64,000 bases of DNA from Blautia sp. (GTDB taxonomy: Bacteria > Bacillota > Clostridia > Lachnospirales > Lachnospiraceae): NCBI GenBank assembly GCA_021772055.1, contig JAETNR010000019.1, positions 1 to 64,000 of the forward strand, given 5' to 3'. Each line of letters begins with the position of its first letter. The stretch's first letter is position 1. Positions 9,102 to 18,265 of the stretch are shown here, in pieces. Below the pieces are notes generated by a model that had not been told where the DNA came from, did not search any database, and saw nothing but the letters and a program-made list of their open reading frames with translations. The position numbers were made by a program, and so were the translations under genes.

Positions 9102-10111
9102 TTGATCATATACGATTTACATTTTTATATATTGAGTTTTATTCCATGGGAAGAACATGGGTATATCCGGTTTACGGGGGAGAATTTTGACCCGGATAAG
9201 TGGTGCAGTTTTTTAAAAAAAGCAGGTGCCTGTTATGTAATGCCTGTTGCCGAGCATCATGATGGATTCCAGATGTATCAAAGTGAGATATCACACTGGA
9301 ATGCGGCTGAGAAGGGACCCTGCAGGGATATTCTTGGAGAAATTGCAAAAGCTGCAGAAAATCATGGATTGGTTTTCGGCTCGTCCTCACACAGAATAGA
9401 ACACTGGTTTTTCATGAGTCATGGTAAAAAAATTGACAGTGATGTAAAAGAACCTGTGAGATTATTGATCGATATCATCCGAAAATATTGTATTTTGACT
9501 GGTGGATACAGCATAGCGCTGCGAAACCTTATTTAAAGAAGCTGGCGGCATATTATTATAATCGTGCGGCGCAGTGGGGAGAAGAGGCAGTTATCTGCTA
9601 CAAACATGATGCCTTTATGTTTGGCAGTGCCGTGGTGGAAATCGAGAGAGGACAATTTGCGGATGCCAAACCGTACTATTGGCAGACAGATACTTCCGTG
9701 GCCTTGAACTCATGGTGCTTTACCAGGAATAATATATATAAGACGCCGGAGGAACTTGTCTGCGACCTGGTGGATATTGTCAGCAAAAACGGGAATTTTC
9801 TTCTGAATGTGGGGCCGAAGAAGGATGGTACGATTCCGCAGGAGGATGAAAAGATCCTGCTGGGGATTGGAAAATGGCTTCAGACGAATGGGGAGGCGAT
9901 ATATGGCAGCAGTGTGTGGAGAAAGTCAGGGGAAGGACCTGCGAAGATTACAGAAGGGCAGTTTTCTGACGGAATCCGAAAAGAGTTTACCAGTCAGGAT
10001 ATTCGTTATACTGTAAACGGAGGCAGACTTTACGGGATTGTTTTAAAATGCAGCGATGAGGGGAACTGTCAGACAGTTCCCCTGTATTTTCCCGGGGAGA
10101 TTCCCACGTGA
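9102..10111 (+). pseudogene. Broken GH29 alpha-L-fucosidase
   Basis: Two frames together give a GH29 core. The first (9102 to about 9490) has GENFDPDKWCSFLKKAGACYVMPVAEHHDGFQMY. The second (from 9488) has YFDWWIQHSAAKPYLKKLAAYY and NGNFLLNVGPKKDGTIP. The start of the enzyme, part of the middle and the C-terminal module are missing, and the frame changes at about 9490. The FDWW aspartate is at the nucleophile position, but the gene cannot make a whole enzyme. It probably once served fucosylated-glycan use alongside kduI/kduD. Confidence 0.8.
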
Positions 10112-10917
10112 GAGGTAAAGGTACGGATAAAACTTGCGTAATCCCCGAAACCGCATTGCATTGCAGTATCGGAAACACTGCATCCGTTTCTTAAGCATTT
10201 TTTTGCTTCGGATATCCGTCTTCCGGTTACATATTTTAAGACGGTTGTGCCAAAGTTTTCCTTGAAAAGTTTACATAATTGAGTGACGGAAATATAGGAA
10301 TTTTGTGCGATGGTTTCAAGACTGATCCTTTCCTGAAAATGAGTATCAATATATCCAAGGGCGTTCTGCAGGGAAAGGTTTGGGATAATCGTTTCCTTAT
10401 CGTTATTGAGATGCCGGGCCAGCAGATTAAACTGTGCCAGGATCTGCATGGCAATGCTTTGTTTGATTACATCGTCTGCGAAATCGTATTTCTGTTCCAG
10501 ACCGCTGAAATATTCCCTGAAAAGCGACTGCTGTTCGTGATTCAGGGATATTTTATTGCATTTTTTTGGACTCTTTCTGTAAAAACATTCTGCCAGGTTC
10601 GTCTGCTCTGTGGAAAAGTGCAGCATAAAGTCAGGATGTATCTGCAGGACATATCTTTCTACCGGCTTGCCGGGCAAAAAAGTAATTTTGTGCGGCTCAA
10701 ACTGGTTCATAAAAAACAGATCTCCGTCTTCCGCATCGTAAACCCTGCCGTCAATCAAAAAGTTATTTCCGCCTTTCAGGCAGAAGAAAATTTCACAGCA
10801 TTCGTGAGTATGGATGCTGGTATTTGTCGTGTTTTCCGTGGAATGAAAAAGCCCGAAGGATTTATTTTTTATTGCATAGTCTAATGCTTTTGCGCATTTA
10901 TCAAAACAAATATCCAT
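10069..10917 (-). CDS. AraC-family transcriptional regulator
   Basis: The protein has 282 residues. The N-terminal 100 form a cupin-like sensing domain (HTHECCEIFFCLKGG, then YDAEDGDLFFMNQFEPH). The C-terminal 100 hold the two AraC helix-turn-helices: LETIAQNSYISVTQLCKLFKE and VSDTAMQCGFGDYASFIRTF, ending GISPGKYR. It is divergent from kduI-kduD across 141 bases, so it probably senses a uronate- or glycan-derived sugar and activates that operon. Its end overlaps the end of the fucosidase remnant. Confidence 0.9.
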   Translation of the reverse strand: MDICFDKCAKALDYAIKNKSFGLFHSTENTTNTSIHTHECCEIFFCLKGGNNFLIDGRVYDAEDGDLFFMNQFEPHKITFLPGKPVERYVLQIHPDFMLHFSTEQTNLAECFYRKSPKKCNKISLNHEQQSLFREYFSGLEQKYDFADDVIKQSIAMQILAQFNLLARHLNNDKETIIPNLSLQNALGYIDTHFQERISLETIAQNSYISVTQLCKLFKENFGTTVLKYVTGRRISEAKKCLRNGCSVSDTAMQCGFGDYASFIRTFTSHVGISPGKYRGTV

Positions 10918-10981
10918 GACGTGCTCACCTCATGGGCATTTTATCACTTTTGTGTAAGAAATGCAATAAACTATGTGAAAA

Positions 10982-11010
10982 TTGCAAAGAAATGATGATT
11001 TATATATATT
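10982..11010 (+). promoter_or_regulatory. Probable promoter of kduI-kduD
   Basis: TTGCAA (10982-10987) and TATATT (11005-11010) are separated by 17 bases, about 50 bases ahead of kduI. The region between the divergent AraC gene and kduI is the likely regulator target. Confidence 0.55.
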
Positions 11011-11058
11011 ATACTTAAGAAAACAGAAAACTATTAACGGATAAAGGAGTTTCGTAAA

Positions 11059-11889
11059 ATGGAAGTAAGATATGCATCAAATCCAAAGGACGTAAAACAT
11101 TACACAACAGAAAGATTGAGAGAGGAATTTCACATCAGCAGGCTGTTTACAAAAGATAATGTAAGAATGGTATACAGCCATATTGACCGTATCATCACAG
11201 CGGGAATCATGCCTGTTTATCAGGAACTGAAATTAGTAGGCGGCGAGGAACTTGCTTCGGAGTATTTCCTTGAGAGACGGGAACTGGGCTGTATTAATAT
11301 CGGCGGAAAAGGAATTATCACAATCGATGGAACGGATTATGAGATGAATCCCCGCGATGGCATTTATGTTGGAATGGGGAATAAAGAAATTTCTTTTCAA
11401 TGTGTGGATACGGAAAATCCCCCCAAATTCTATGTTTCATCCTGCCCGGCACACAAAGCGTACCCGATTGTGAAGATCGATATTACAAAAGCAAAAAAAG
11501 TGCCATGCGGAAGTGCGGAAGAATGCAACAAGCGTGTGATCAACCAGTATATCCATCCGGAAGTTATAAAGAGCTGCCAGCTTGCAATGGGGCTTACGCA
11601 GCTTGAGGTGGGATCAAATTGGAATACAATGCCATGCCATACCCATGACAGACGTATGGAAGTATATCTTTATCTTGATATGGAAGAAAACGATGCGGTA
11701 TTCCATATGATGGGAGAACCGCAGGAAACAAGGCATATCATCATGCATAATGAAGAAGCGGTAATTTCTCCAAGCTGGTCCATCCATACAGGTGTGGAAA
11801 CGAAAAATTACTCTTTCATTTGGGCAATGTGCGGTGAAAACCAGGAATTTGATGACATGGACTTTATTGAAACCAGAGATCTGAAATAA
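11059..11889 (+). CDS. kduI: 5-keto-4-deoxyuronate isomerase
   Basis: This 276-residue cupin matches KduI along its length: MEVRYASNPKDVKHYTTERLREEF at the start and the zinc-site motif PCHTHDRRMEVYLY in the second half. KduI converts 5-keto-4-deoxyuronate, from pectin or glycosaminoglycan unsaturated uronates, to 3-deoxy-D-glycero-2,5-hexodiulosonate in the cytoplasm. A ribosome site AAGGAG precedes the ATG. kduD follows directly and performs the next step. Confidence 0.96.
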   Translation: MEVRYASNPKDVKHYTTERLREEFHISRLFTKDNVRMVYSHIDRIITAGIMPVYQELKLVGGEELASEYFLERRELGCINIGGKGIITIDGTDYEMNPRDGIYVGMGNKEISFQCVDTENPPKFYVSSCPAHKAYPIVKIDITKAKKVPCGSAEECNKRVINQYIHPEVIKSCQLAMGLTQLEVGSNWNTMPCHTHDRRMEVYLYLDMEENDAVFHMMGEPQETRHIIMHNEEAVISPSWSIHTGVETKNYSFIWAMCGENQEFDDMDFIETRDLK

Positions 11890-11904
11890 TTGGAGGATAA
11901 AAAA

Positions 11905-12705
11905 ATGTGGAGCATGGATTGTTTCTCTCTTGAGGGAAAAGTAGCGCTGGTAACAGGCGCAGCATACGGAATCGGATTTGCAATAGCAGAAGCCCTTGCA
12001 GGTGCGGGTGCGAAGATCGTATTTAACTGCCGCAATGAGAAAAATATGGAGAAGGCGATGGCTTCCTATGCAGAAAAAGGAATCAAAGCGAAGGGATATA
12101 TTTGCGACGTCACAGATGAGTCACAGGTAAAAAGAATGGTAGAAGATATCGAAAAGACTTTAGGAACTGTGGATATTCTGGTGAATAATGCGGGAATCAT
12201 CAAACGGATTCCCATGACGGAAATGGCATGTGAGGAATTCCGGGAAGTGATCGATATTGACCTTGTGGCGCCGTTTATTGTATCAAAGGCGGTAATCCCG
12301 GGGATGATCAAAAAAGGACATGGGAAAATCATCAATATTTGTTCCATGATGTCTGAGCTTGGAAGGGAGACGGTTTCTGCATATGCAGCAGCAAAGGGCG
12401 GACTGAAAATGCTGACGAAGAATATCGCTTCTGAGTATGGGGAATACAATATCCAGTGCAACGGCATCGGCCCCGGATATATTGCCACACCCCAGACCGC
12501 ACCTCTGCGGGAAAAACAGGCGGATGGTTCCCCTCATCCTTTTGACCGCTTTATTATCGGAAAAACCCCTGCAGCACGCTGGGGAGTGCCGGAGGACCTG
12601 GGAGGCCCGGCAGTATTTCTCGCTTCCGATGCCTCAAATTTCGTAAACGGCCATGTACTGTATGTGGACGGAGGAATCCTTGCCTATATCGGGAAGCAGC
12701 CGTAA
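11905..12705 (+). CDS. kduD: 2-dehydro-3-deoxy-D-gluconate 5-dehydrogenase (short-chain dehydrogenase)
   Basis: This 266-residue Rossmann protein has TGAAYGIG (residues 17-24) for NAD binding, NNAG, and the catalytic pair SAYAAAKGG (Tyr and Lys of YxxxK). The end VNGHVLYVDGGILAYIG fits SDR enzymes. KduD reduces the KduI product to 2-keto-3-deoxygluconate. ATG 11905 lies 8 bases after TTGGAGGA; an upstream in-frame TTG (11890) lies in the ribosome site itself. It is 15 bases downstream of kduI. Confidence 0.94.
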   Translation: MWSMDCFSLEGKVALVTGAAYGIGFAIAEALAGAGAKIVFNCRNEKNMEKAMASYAEKGIKAKGYICDVTDESQVKRMVEDIEKTLGTVDILVNNAGIIKRIPMTEMACEEFREVIDIDLVAPFIVSKAVIPGMIKKGHGKIINICSMMSELGRETVSAYAAAKGGLKMLTKNIASEYGEYNIQCNGIGPGYIATPQTAPLREKQADGSPHPFDRFIIGKTPAARWGVPEDLGGPAVFLASDASNFVNGHVLYVDGGILAYIGKQP

Positions 12706-12783
12706 GGAAACAGAGACGGCAGAGGAACCAGAGATATATAGTTTATTTGACAGTATTTTATAGAATTGCGCAGAAATAAAAGG

Positions 12784-12840
12784 GCTGCTGCATCAGAGAT
12801 CGGACTGTTCCGAAGATCTCTGGTGCGGCAGCTTTTTTTT
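12784..12840 (+). terminator. Strong terminator after kduID
   Basis: The 18-base arms 12784-12801 and 12815-12832 pair almost perfectly and are followed by T8 (12833-12840). The remaining bases of 12706-12987 hold a TATAAT (12922-12927) that may drive the next gene, without a clear -35 box. Confidence 0.9.
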
Positions 12841-12987
12841 GCTCTGTGAAAAATGCTCGAAATGGAACCATAATTATGTGAAAGAAACGGAATTTGTCTT
12901 TAAAAATGGAAAGCAATTCAGTATAATGATGAGTTGGAAGACAGTCCTATGGACTGCTTCATGATATCGTAACTTTAGGAGGAAAAA

Positions 12988-14241
12988 ATGAACAAAGAAT
13001 TTCATATGGGAAACAGACAGCGGATGTACAGGCAGATGAAAGATCACTCTCTGCTGGTACTATTTTCAGGAATAGAAGTACGGAAGACGAATGATGAATA
13101 TTATCCGTTTTATACAGACAGAAACTTTCTGTATCTTACGGGGCTGGACAGCAAGGAATTGGTTTTTGTAGCGAAAAAAGAGGCGGATGGACAGGTAAAG
13201 GAAAAGATTTATATTTTAAGGCCTGATTTTATGAAAGAGCGCTGGACAGGGGAGCGGATGAAGCCTGAGCAGGCAGCGCAGTTCTCCGGTATTGAAGAAG
13301 TGGGATTTTCCGATGAATTTCCATCGGAGTTTCACAAGCTGGCATTTTCCGGGTATTACGAGCATCTGTATCTTGATCTGTACAGAGCGGATCCGGAAGA
13401 CAGGGATCAGCCTGCCCACAGACTGCTTTCCCGGGTTTCCGGTGATTATCCTTTTCTCAAGGTGGAAAATGCCAATGCGATTATCCGCAGGTTGCGCACC
13501 ATAAAGCAGCCATGTGAAATAGAAGCCATGAGGGAAGCAGAAAAGATTACCCGGGACGGCATCGTGGCAATGATGAAGGCATCCAGGCCGGGAATGTATG
13601 AATACCAGTATAAGGCAGAGTTTGATTATGTCCTGGGACAGCATGGCCCCATGGGACCTGCATTTCCATCCATTATTTCTGCAGGAAGAAATAACTTCTG
13701 CATTCATTACTATTCTTATAAAGGCATGGCCCATGACGGTGATATGGTGCTGAACGATGTGGGCGCATGGTATGACAATCTGATGAATGATGTATCCAGA
13801 GGATGGCCCTGCAATGGAAAATATAATGAAAAGCAGAAACTTTTGTATGAGTGTGCACTTGGCACCTCGGATCATATGTTCAGCATCATTAAGCCGGGGA
13901 TGCCTATGGCAGAAGTGGATAAGGAAGCAAGAAGGTACAATGCACTTTTGCTGAAAGATGCAGGAGTATTAAAAAACACGGAGGATATCGGAACCTATAT
14001 GTGGCATGGCGGTGCGCACCATGTGGGATACGATGTGCATGATGCGGTAGAGACACCGGAGATCATTGCTCCGGGAATGGTATTTTGTGTGGATATCGGG
14101 ATCTATCATGAGGAATGGGGAATCGGATTCCGTGTGGAGGATAACTGCCTTGTAACGGAGGGAGGATGTGAAAACCTTTCCGCAATTACCCCAAGAACCA
14201 TTCCTGAAATAGAAGATACCATGAGAAAGGGCATCATATGA
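12988..14241 (+). CDS. M24-family Xaa-Pro aminopeptidase
   Basis: The protein has 417 residues. The N-terminal AMP_N domain has LFSGIEVRKTNDEYYPFYTDRNFLYLTGL. The C-terminal pita-bread domain has the metal ligands in LNDVGAWYDNLMNDVSR (Asp, Asp), HHVGYDVHD (His), and the glutamates near DIGIYHEEWGIGFRVEDN. Such enzymes release an N-terminal residue before proline. ATG 12988 follows TAGGAGGA. Its stop overlaps the start of eutH by four bases, so the two are translationally coupled. Confidence 0.9.
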   Translation: MNKEFHMGNRQRMYRQMKDHSLLVLFSGIEVRKTNDEYYPFYTDRNFLYLTGLDSKELVFVAKKEADGQVKEKIYILRPDFMKERWTGERMKPEQAAQFSGIEEVGFSDEFPSEFHKLAFSGYYEHLYLDLYRADPEDRDQPAHRLLSRVSGDYPFLKVENANAIIRRLRTIKQPCEIEAMREAEKITRDGIVAMMKASRPGMYEYQYKAEFDYVLGQHGPMGPAFPSIISAGRNNFCIHYYSYKGMAHDGDMVLNDVGAWYDNLMNDVSRGWPCNGKYNEKQKLLYECALGTSDHMFSIIKPGMPMAEVDKEARRYNALLLKDAGVLKNTEDIGTYMWHGGAHHVGYDVHDAVETPEIIAPGMVFCVDIGIYHEEWGIGFRVEDNCLVTEGGCENLSAITPRTIPEIEDTMRKGII

Positions 14242-15026
14242 ACCGTATACTGATGCTGATCATGGCTGCAGGGGCTGTACTTGGAGGAATTGACCGGATT
14301 CGAGGCAATAAGCACGGATATGGAAAAAAGTTTGAGGAAGGGTTTCTGTTTTTGGGGCCTACCGCATTGTCCATGGCGGGAATGATCTGTCTTGCCCCTG
14401 TTCTTGCGGACGTTCTGGGGAGGGTAATTATCCCGTTTTACGAGTGGATGGGGGTAGACCCTGCCATGTTCGGCAGCCTTCTGGCAATTGACATGGGCGG
14501 TTATCAGCTTGCAGGGGAACTTGCAGGGAATGTACTTATAGGAAACTATGCGGGGATCGTTGTGGCTGCCATATTTGGGTGTACCGTGGTATTTATAATT
14601 CCTGTAGGCATGGGGATGGTAAAGAAGGAAGATCGGGTTTTTCTGGCCAGGGGGATCATGATCGGTTTGATCACCATGCCTGTAGGGCTTCTTGTGGGAG
14701 GTATGACTGCAGGGCTTTCCCTTACGGTATGCGTTCATCAGAACCTGCCGGTATTTGTGCTTTCCTTCGCTTTACTTTTAGGTTTGTGGAAAATTCCCGA
14801 AAAAATGATCCGGGGATTTTGCATATTTGCAGACGGAATTCATGGGCTGATCACCATCGGACTGGTGTTGGCTGCTGTAGAATCAATGTGCGGATGGAAT
14901 CCGGTAAAAGGGATGGGATCTTTGCAGGATGCGATGAGTGTGGTGTCTTCCATAGGAATTGTCATGCTGGGAAGTCTTCCCATGTCCGAAGAACGATGTA
15001 TAACAGAACGTGAAAGAAGCCTTTAA
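14238..15026 (+). pseudogene. eutH: EutH ethanolamine permease, C-terminus cut off by prophage
   Basis: Residues 1-250 match EutH: a hydrophobic protein with GPTALSMAGMICLAPVLA, FGSLLAIDMGGYQLA and SSIGIVMLGSLPM. The normal family continues for over 100 further residues with several more membrane helices. Here the sequence switches after about base 14,985 to SEERCITERERSL and stops. The next genes are phage-type and the integrase lies less than 1 kb away, so I infer insertion of the prophage into eutH. No other eut genes are in view. Confidence 0.8.
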
Positions 15027-15064
15027 ATTCAAGCGTTACCGCATGAATAAAGGGGGCCGGAATC
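14980..15064. other. Inferred left attachment junction of the prophage
   Basis: EutH similarity ends around 14,980-15,000 and prophage genes begin at 15,065. Large serine integrases use attachment sites of about 50 bp with a 2-bp crossover, so no long direct repeat is expected. The core cannot be placed without the empty site or the right end, which may lie outside the window. Confidence 0.5.
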
Positions 15065-15283
15065 ATGTGTCTTTTAAACAAAATCGGGCTGATAATTGCG
15101 ATTATCGTTTTGTTTCTGGTTGCAGTTGCTATATTTTCTATGCTGATTATGAATGTTCTTTTTGACCTTTATTCTGCGGGCTTCATTGATGATTGCTTCT
15201 TGTGCAAGGGCAAGCGAAAAGGCATGTGTAAAGATTGCAGATACAGTCAAAAGAGGGGGAAAAGGCATGAAGAAAGAACATGA
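15065..15283 (+). CDS. Small membrane protein, prophage left end
   Basis: This 72-residue protein has one strong membrane helix (residues 6-35, IGLIIAIIVLFLVAVAIF) and a cysteine-bearing basic tail with CFLCKGKRKGMCKDC, possibly a metal knuckle. GGGGGCC precedes the ATG. It overlaps the next gene by 17 bases. Function unknown. Confidence 0.6.
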   Translation: MCLLNKIGLIIAIIVLFLVAVAIFSMLIMNVLFDLYSAGFIDDCFLCKGKRKGMCKDCRYSQKRGKRHEERT

Positions 15284-15593
15284 AAAAGTCATTAAAAATA
15301 TGCTGGAAGATATCCGCCAGATTCCGGGATATGTTACCGGGATGGGTTCCCGATCGGCGTTCCTGGAATCCTATATTTCCGCGGCGAAGGATTACCAGGA
15401 AGCACACGAACACGAAGTCGTCATTCTGGACGCTATTTTTCAAAGTGAATCCTTTTCCGCGTTACTCCGCAAGAAAGACGTTGACCGTTGCGAAATAGAA
15501 GGATCGGTTGAATATTACGAAGAAATCATTCAGAGACATTCAAAGGAACTACACGAATTTATTGAATTCAGGAAATCCAGAAAGTGGAAATAA
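15267..15593 (+). CDS. Hypothetical helical protein
   Basis: This 108-residue charged protein is mainly helical, ending EEIIQRHSKELHEFIEFRKSRKWK. ATG 15267 follows AAAAGGC; the open frame extends upstream but there it overlaps the membrane protein. No family recognised. Confidence 0.6.
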   Translation: MKKEHEKVIKNMLEDIRQIPGYVTGMGSRSAFLESYISAAKDYQEAHEHEVVILDAIFQSESFSALLRKKDVDRCEIEGSVEYYEEIIQRHSKELHEFIEFRKSRKWK

Positions 15594-15633
15594 TAACGGC
15601 GGCCGTCGCATTTCAAAGAAAGGAAAGCAATAA

Positions 15634-15861
15634 ATGAACGACGATATGAAAAACTATGTGCCTGACTTTGAACACATTAGAAGGCTGGCTGATGGATTAG
15701 AAAACCAGATTATAGCGGAGCGCATACGCGAACGTAACGCTTCTTCAGAATGGATTCCGGGCGGTTTTCTTCCCGATCTATTTCCAGAGCGCACATTGAT
15801 CCTTCCAACAGACGAAAGTTTGTGGGAAAAATATAAAAGGGATCGAAAAGATTTTCAATAA
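15634..15861 (+). CDS. Hypothetical small protein
   Basis: This 75-residue acidic protein has a clear ribosome site (AAAGGAAAG) before ATG 15634. Features are DFEHIRRLADGLENQI and a C-terminal WEKYKRDRKDFQ. No family recognised. It lies tail to tail with the integrase gene. Confidence 0.6.
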   Translation: MNDDMKNYVPDFEHIRRLADGLENQIIAERIRERNASSEWIPGGFLPDLFPERTLILPTDESLWEKYKRDRKDFQ

Positions 15862-15881
15862 ACACCCAACAAGGGCGGCCG

Positions 15882-17870
15882 TTACTGGCCGCCCTTCTCG
15901 TTTCCTGGAAAGTGTTCACATGAAATATATTGTTTACCACATATCGGGCAACGTTCCGCTTCACAGCCGTAATGATGGCGGCGGCCGAACCTGGCGGCAC
16001 AATCATAGCAGATCGCGCCCTTTTTGCCCTCAAACGTGTCGCCCGGATCGCCGACCTTGATTCTCCGATACATTTTCCCTTGATATGTGATTGACCGAAC
16101 GCGACAACCTAATGTTGTCCCTATCCTTCCGCCACACTTCGGACATGTCTGTTTGAACTTATCACGATATATAAATTTGTGCGTTAGGCCGTTCGCGAAC
16201 GTGATTTCCATGATCCGGCCTTCTTTTATGACAATATGGTCGATAATCTGTTCAAAGAAATCCTTTAGTATTTCGGTGTCGATTTGTAAAGCCAGATCAA
16301 TATAATCAATGTGTTTTTTGGAAACGATCTTCTGACTGATAAGAAATGCTGAAGCTTTTCGTATGAATGAAAGGTCAGCGGCGTCCGGCCCAGCCGGAAC
16401 GTCCAGAAGGTCGATTTTTTCCTGAATATCACGGATCGTCTTTTGAATTTCTTTTCGCCGGTTCGACATTTCTTCCGCCGACATGCTTTCCGGATCAAAA
16501 AGATATAGTTCCATAAGCCGATCAGCGGCGCGCTGGGCCTTTTCTTTTTCTGCCTTCAGGATTTCCAGTTCAGCACTTGCGGGCGCACTGTCAAACGATT
16601 CCGCAAGTTCCGGAACAAACCGGCCGCCACCAGCGGCCCCGCCTGACAAGGCCGTGAACATTTCGTTTAATCCCTGGTGTTCAATCCCGACAATATTTAA
16701 AAATTCGTCGCCGCGAAGAAGTTCCCGTTCAAGTTGTTCTATTGTTGTTATTTTCGCGAAATTCTTCTGTACACGTGTCATATTCGCCGCATAGTTCAAT
16801 ACAAACGGCCCTAGTACGGTTTCGCTGATCGTCTTTTTGTCACAATCCAGCGTGTGCGACTGGCGGGTACAGCGATAAACAGACGGCCGGAAACCATTGT
16901 CACGCACTCTGTCCTTCGACACAATAAAGCCGCCGCCGCACGTTCCACAACGAAGCAGACCGGCGAACGTGTGAACATGACACTTTCGGAACTTGGCCGT
17001 ATTCCTGGAAGCGTTTTCGTCCATGATTTTGTTACACCTGTCAAATTGTTCTTCCGAAATAATCGGCGTATGATTATTTTTCCGGACGATCCATTCACTT
17101 TCGGGCTTTATTGCACCGCGCGACGATTCCCTGACGTTATAGCGGTATGTTCCGATGTAAAACGGATTCCGGATCATATCGCCGATAACTTTCGACGTCC
17201 ATTCCCCGCCGCGCCGCCCGCGGATTCCATCATGATATAACATACGTGCAATTTGCGCCGTTGACTTGGTTTCTTCGTACTTGTTAAAGATCATTTGCAC
17301 AAATTCAGCTTCCCCGTTCCAGTCCGGAACCGGAAAAGCGTCGCCGTCGTTTAGGCGATAACCGAACGGAATATGTCCGCCGTTCCACAATCCACTTTCC
17401 GCGCGGTCAAGCATGATTCCCATAACACGTTCGGCGGTCATTTTACGTTCAAGTTCAGCAAAGATCAGGATTATTTTCAACATAGCTTCACCGATCGCGG
17501 TTGATGTGTCAAACTGTTCGTTCAAGGAAATAAAAGTGACTTTATGTTGCTTCAGTTCCTCATACATAGCCGCAAAGTCAAGAAGATTCCTGGAAATTCT
17601 GTCAACCTTCCATACAATCAGGTGTGAAAACTGGCCGCGCCGGACGCCGGACATCATTTTTTGAAATTCCGGCCGGTCGGTATTCTTGGCGGAATAACCG
17701 TCGTCCTCAAAGATTTCATATTTTTTGATCCCTAAATATTTCAAGTATTCCTTCAGCTTTTTTCGCTGAAAAGGTAAACTGTCCTTGTCTACCTGGTAGC
17801 GCGTTGAAACGCGCACGTACAGAGCCGCGCAAGGCTCGGACAATACCGCGCACACTTTTTTATATGCCAT
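15882..17870 (-). CDS. Large serine recombinase (prophage integrase)
   Basis: The protein has 662 residues. The catalytic domain carries ALYVRVSTRYQ with the nucleophile at Ser22 and then DRISRNLLDFAAMYEEL. The recombinase domain follows (GHIPFGYRLNDG). A zinc ribbon has RCGTCGGGF, with partner cysteines in CTRQSHTLDC. The coiled-coil arm around residues 430-490 fits that of other large serine integrases. An unusual C-terminal tail adds a second and third cysteine cluster (CPKCGG, CYDCAARFG, CPICGKQY). It catalyses attP x attB integration and lies next to the presumed left attachment site in eutH. Confidence 0.93.
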   Translation of the reverse strand: MAYKKVCAVLSEPCAALYVRVSTRYQVDKDSLPFQRKKLKEYLKYLGIKKYEIFEDDGYSAKNTDRPEFQKMMSGVRRGQFSHLIVWKVDRISRNLLDFAAMYEELKQHKVTFISLNEQFDTSTAIGEAMLKIILIFAELERKMTAERVMGIMLDRAESGLWNGGHIPFGYRLNDGDAFPVPDWNGEAEFVQMIFNKYEETKSTAQIARMLYHDGIRGRRGGEWTSKVIGDMIRNPFYIGTYRYNVRESSRGAIKPESEWIVRKNNHTPIISEEQFDRCNKIMDENASRNTAKFRKCHVHTFAGLLRCGTCGGGFIVSKDRVRDNGFRPSVYRCTRQSHTLDCDKKTISETVLGPFVLNYAANMTRVQKNFAKITTIEQLERELLRGDEFLNIVGIEHQGLNEMFTALSGGAAGGGRFVPELAESFDSAPASAELEILKAEKEKAQRAADRLMELYLFDPESMSAEEMSNRRKEIQKTIRDIQEKIDLLDVPAGPDAADLSFIRKASAFLISQKIVSKKHIDYIDLALQIDTEILKDFFEQIIDHIVIKEGRIMEITFANGLTHKFIYRDKFKQTCPKCGGRIGTTLGCRVRSITYQGKMYRRIKVGDPGDTFEGKKGAICYDCAARFGRRHHYGCEAERCPICGKQYISCEHFPGNEKGGQ

Positions 17871-18007
17871 AATTTCCCCTTTCTTCAGCCTGGCCGAAAA
17901 AAGGGTATAAAAAGAAAGCCCGTTGCATTTTTCAGGCTTTCATGATATACTTAACGTGCTTATTTTTAAGTATCAGATTGCCCGATCCGGTCAAGCTGGT
18001 ATAAACG

Positions 18008-18050
18008 GCGGTTGTCTATTGCAGTAGATAGCCGCTATTTTTATTTATTT
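18008..18050. terminator. Hairpin beside the integrase-side gene
   Basis: Arms 18008-18018 and 18025-18035 pair with two G-U contacts and are followed on the plus strand by a T-rich run. It lies in the 170-base gap between the integrase and the next leftward gene. Orientation fits a plus-strand terminator, though no plus-strand gene leads into it. Confidence 0.35.
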
Positions 18051-18265
18051 TTCAATTTTCTTATCAGCCGCGCCTTCTGAAAAGAGTTCATGCTAGGATT
18101 CTGGCGGATCAGCGTGATTTCTTCTTCCGGATCAAGCGCGGCGCGCCATGCCGCCGCGTATTGTTCCAACCTGGCCGCCAGTTCGCCGGTTGTCGTTCCT
18201 AAACGATTCATCACTTCGCAAAATGTAGCGATTTCGGATTCATTCACGGGAATCACTTCTTTCAA
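18041..18265 (-). CDS. Hypothetical small protein, immunity region
   Basis: This 74-residue helical protein has TTGELAARLEQYAAAWRAAL followed by a basic C-terminus SFQKARLIRKLKNK. It overlaps the end of the SWIM-finger gene, suggesting one leftward operon. Not recognised. Confidence 0.6.
   Translation of the reverse strand: MKEVIPVNESEIATFCEVMNRLGTTTGELAARLEQYAAAWRAALDPEEEITLIRQNPSMNSFQKARLIRKLKNK

Noticed and set aside
13216-13875. 219-codon minus-strand frame
   Set aside because: Lies wholly inside the well-supported aminopeptidase gene; histidine/cysteine-rich translation typical of a shadow.
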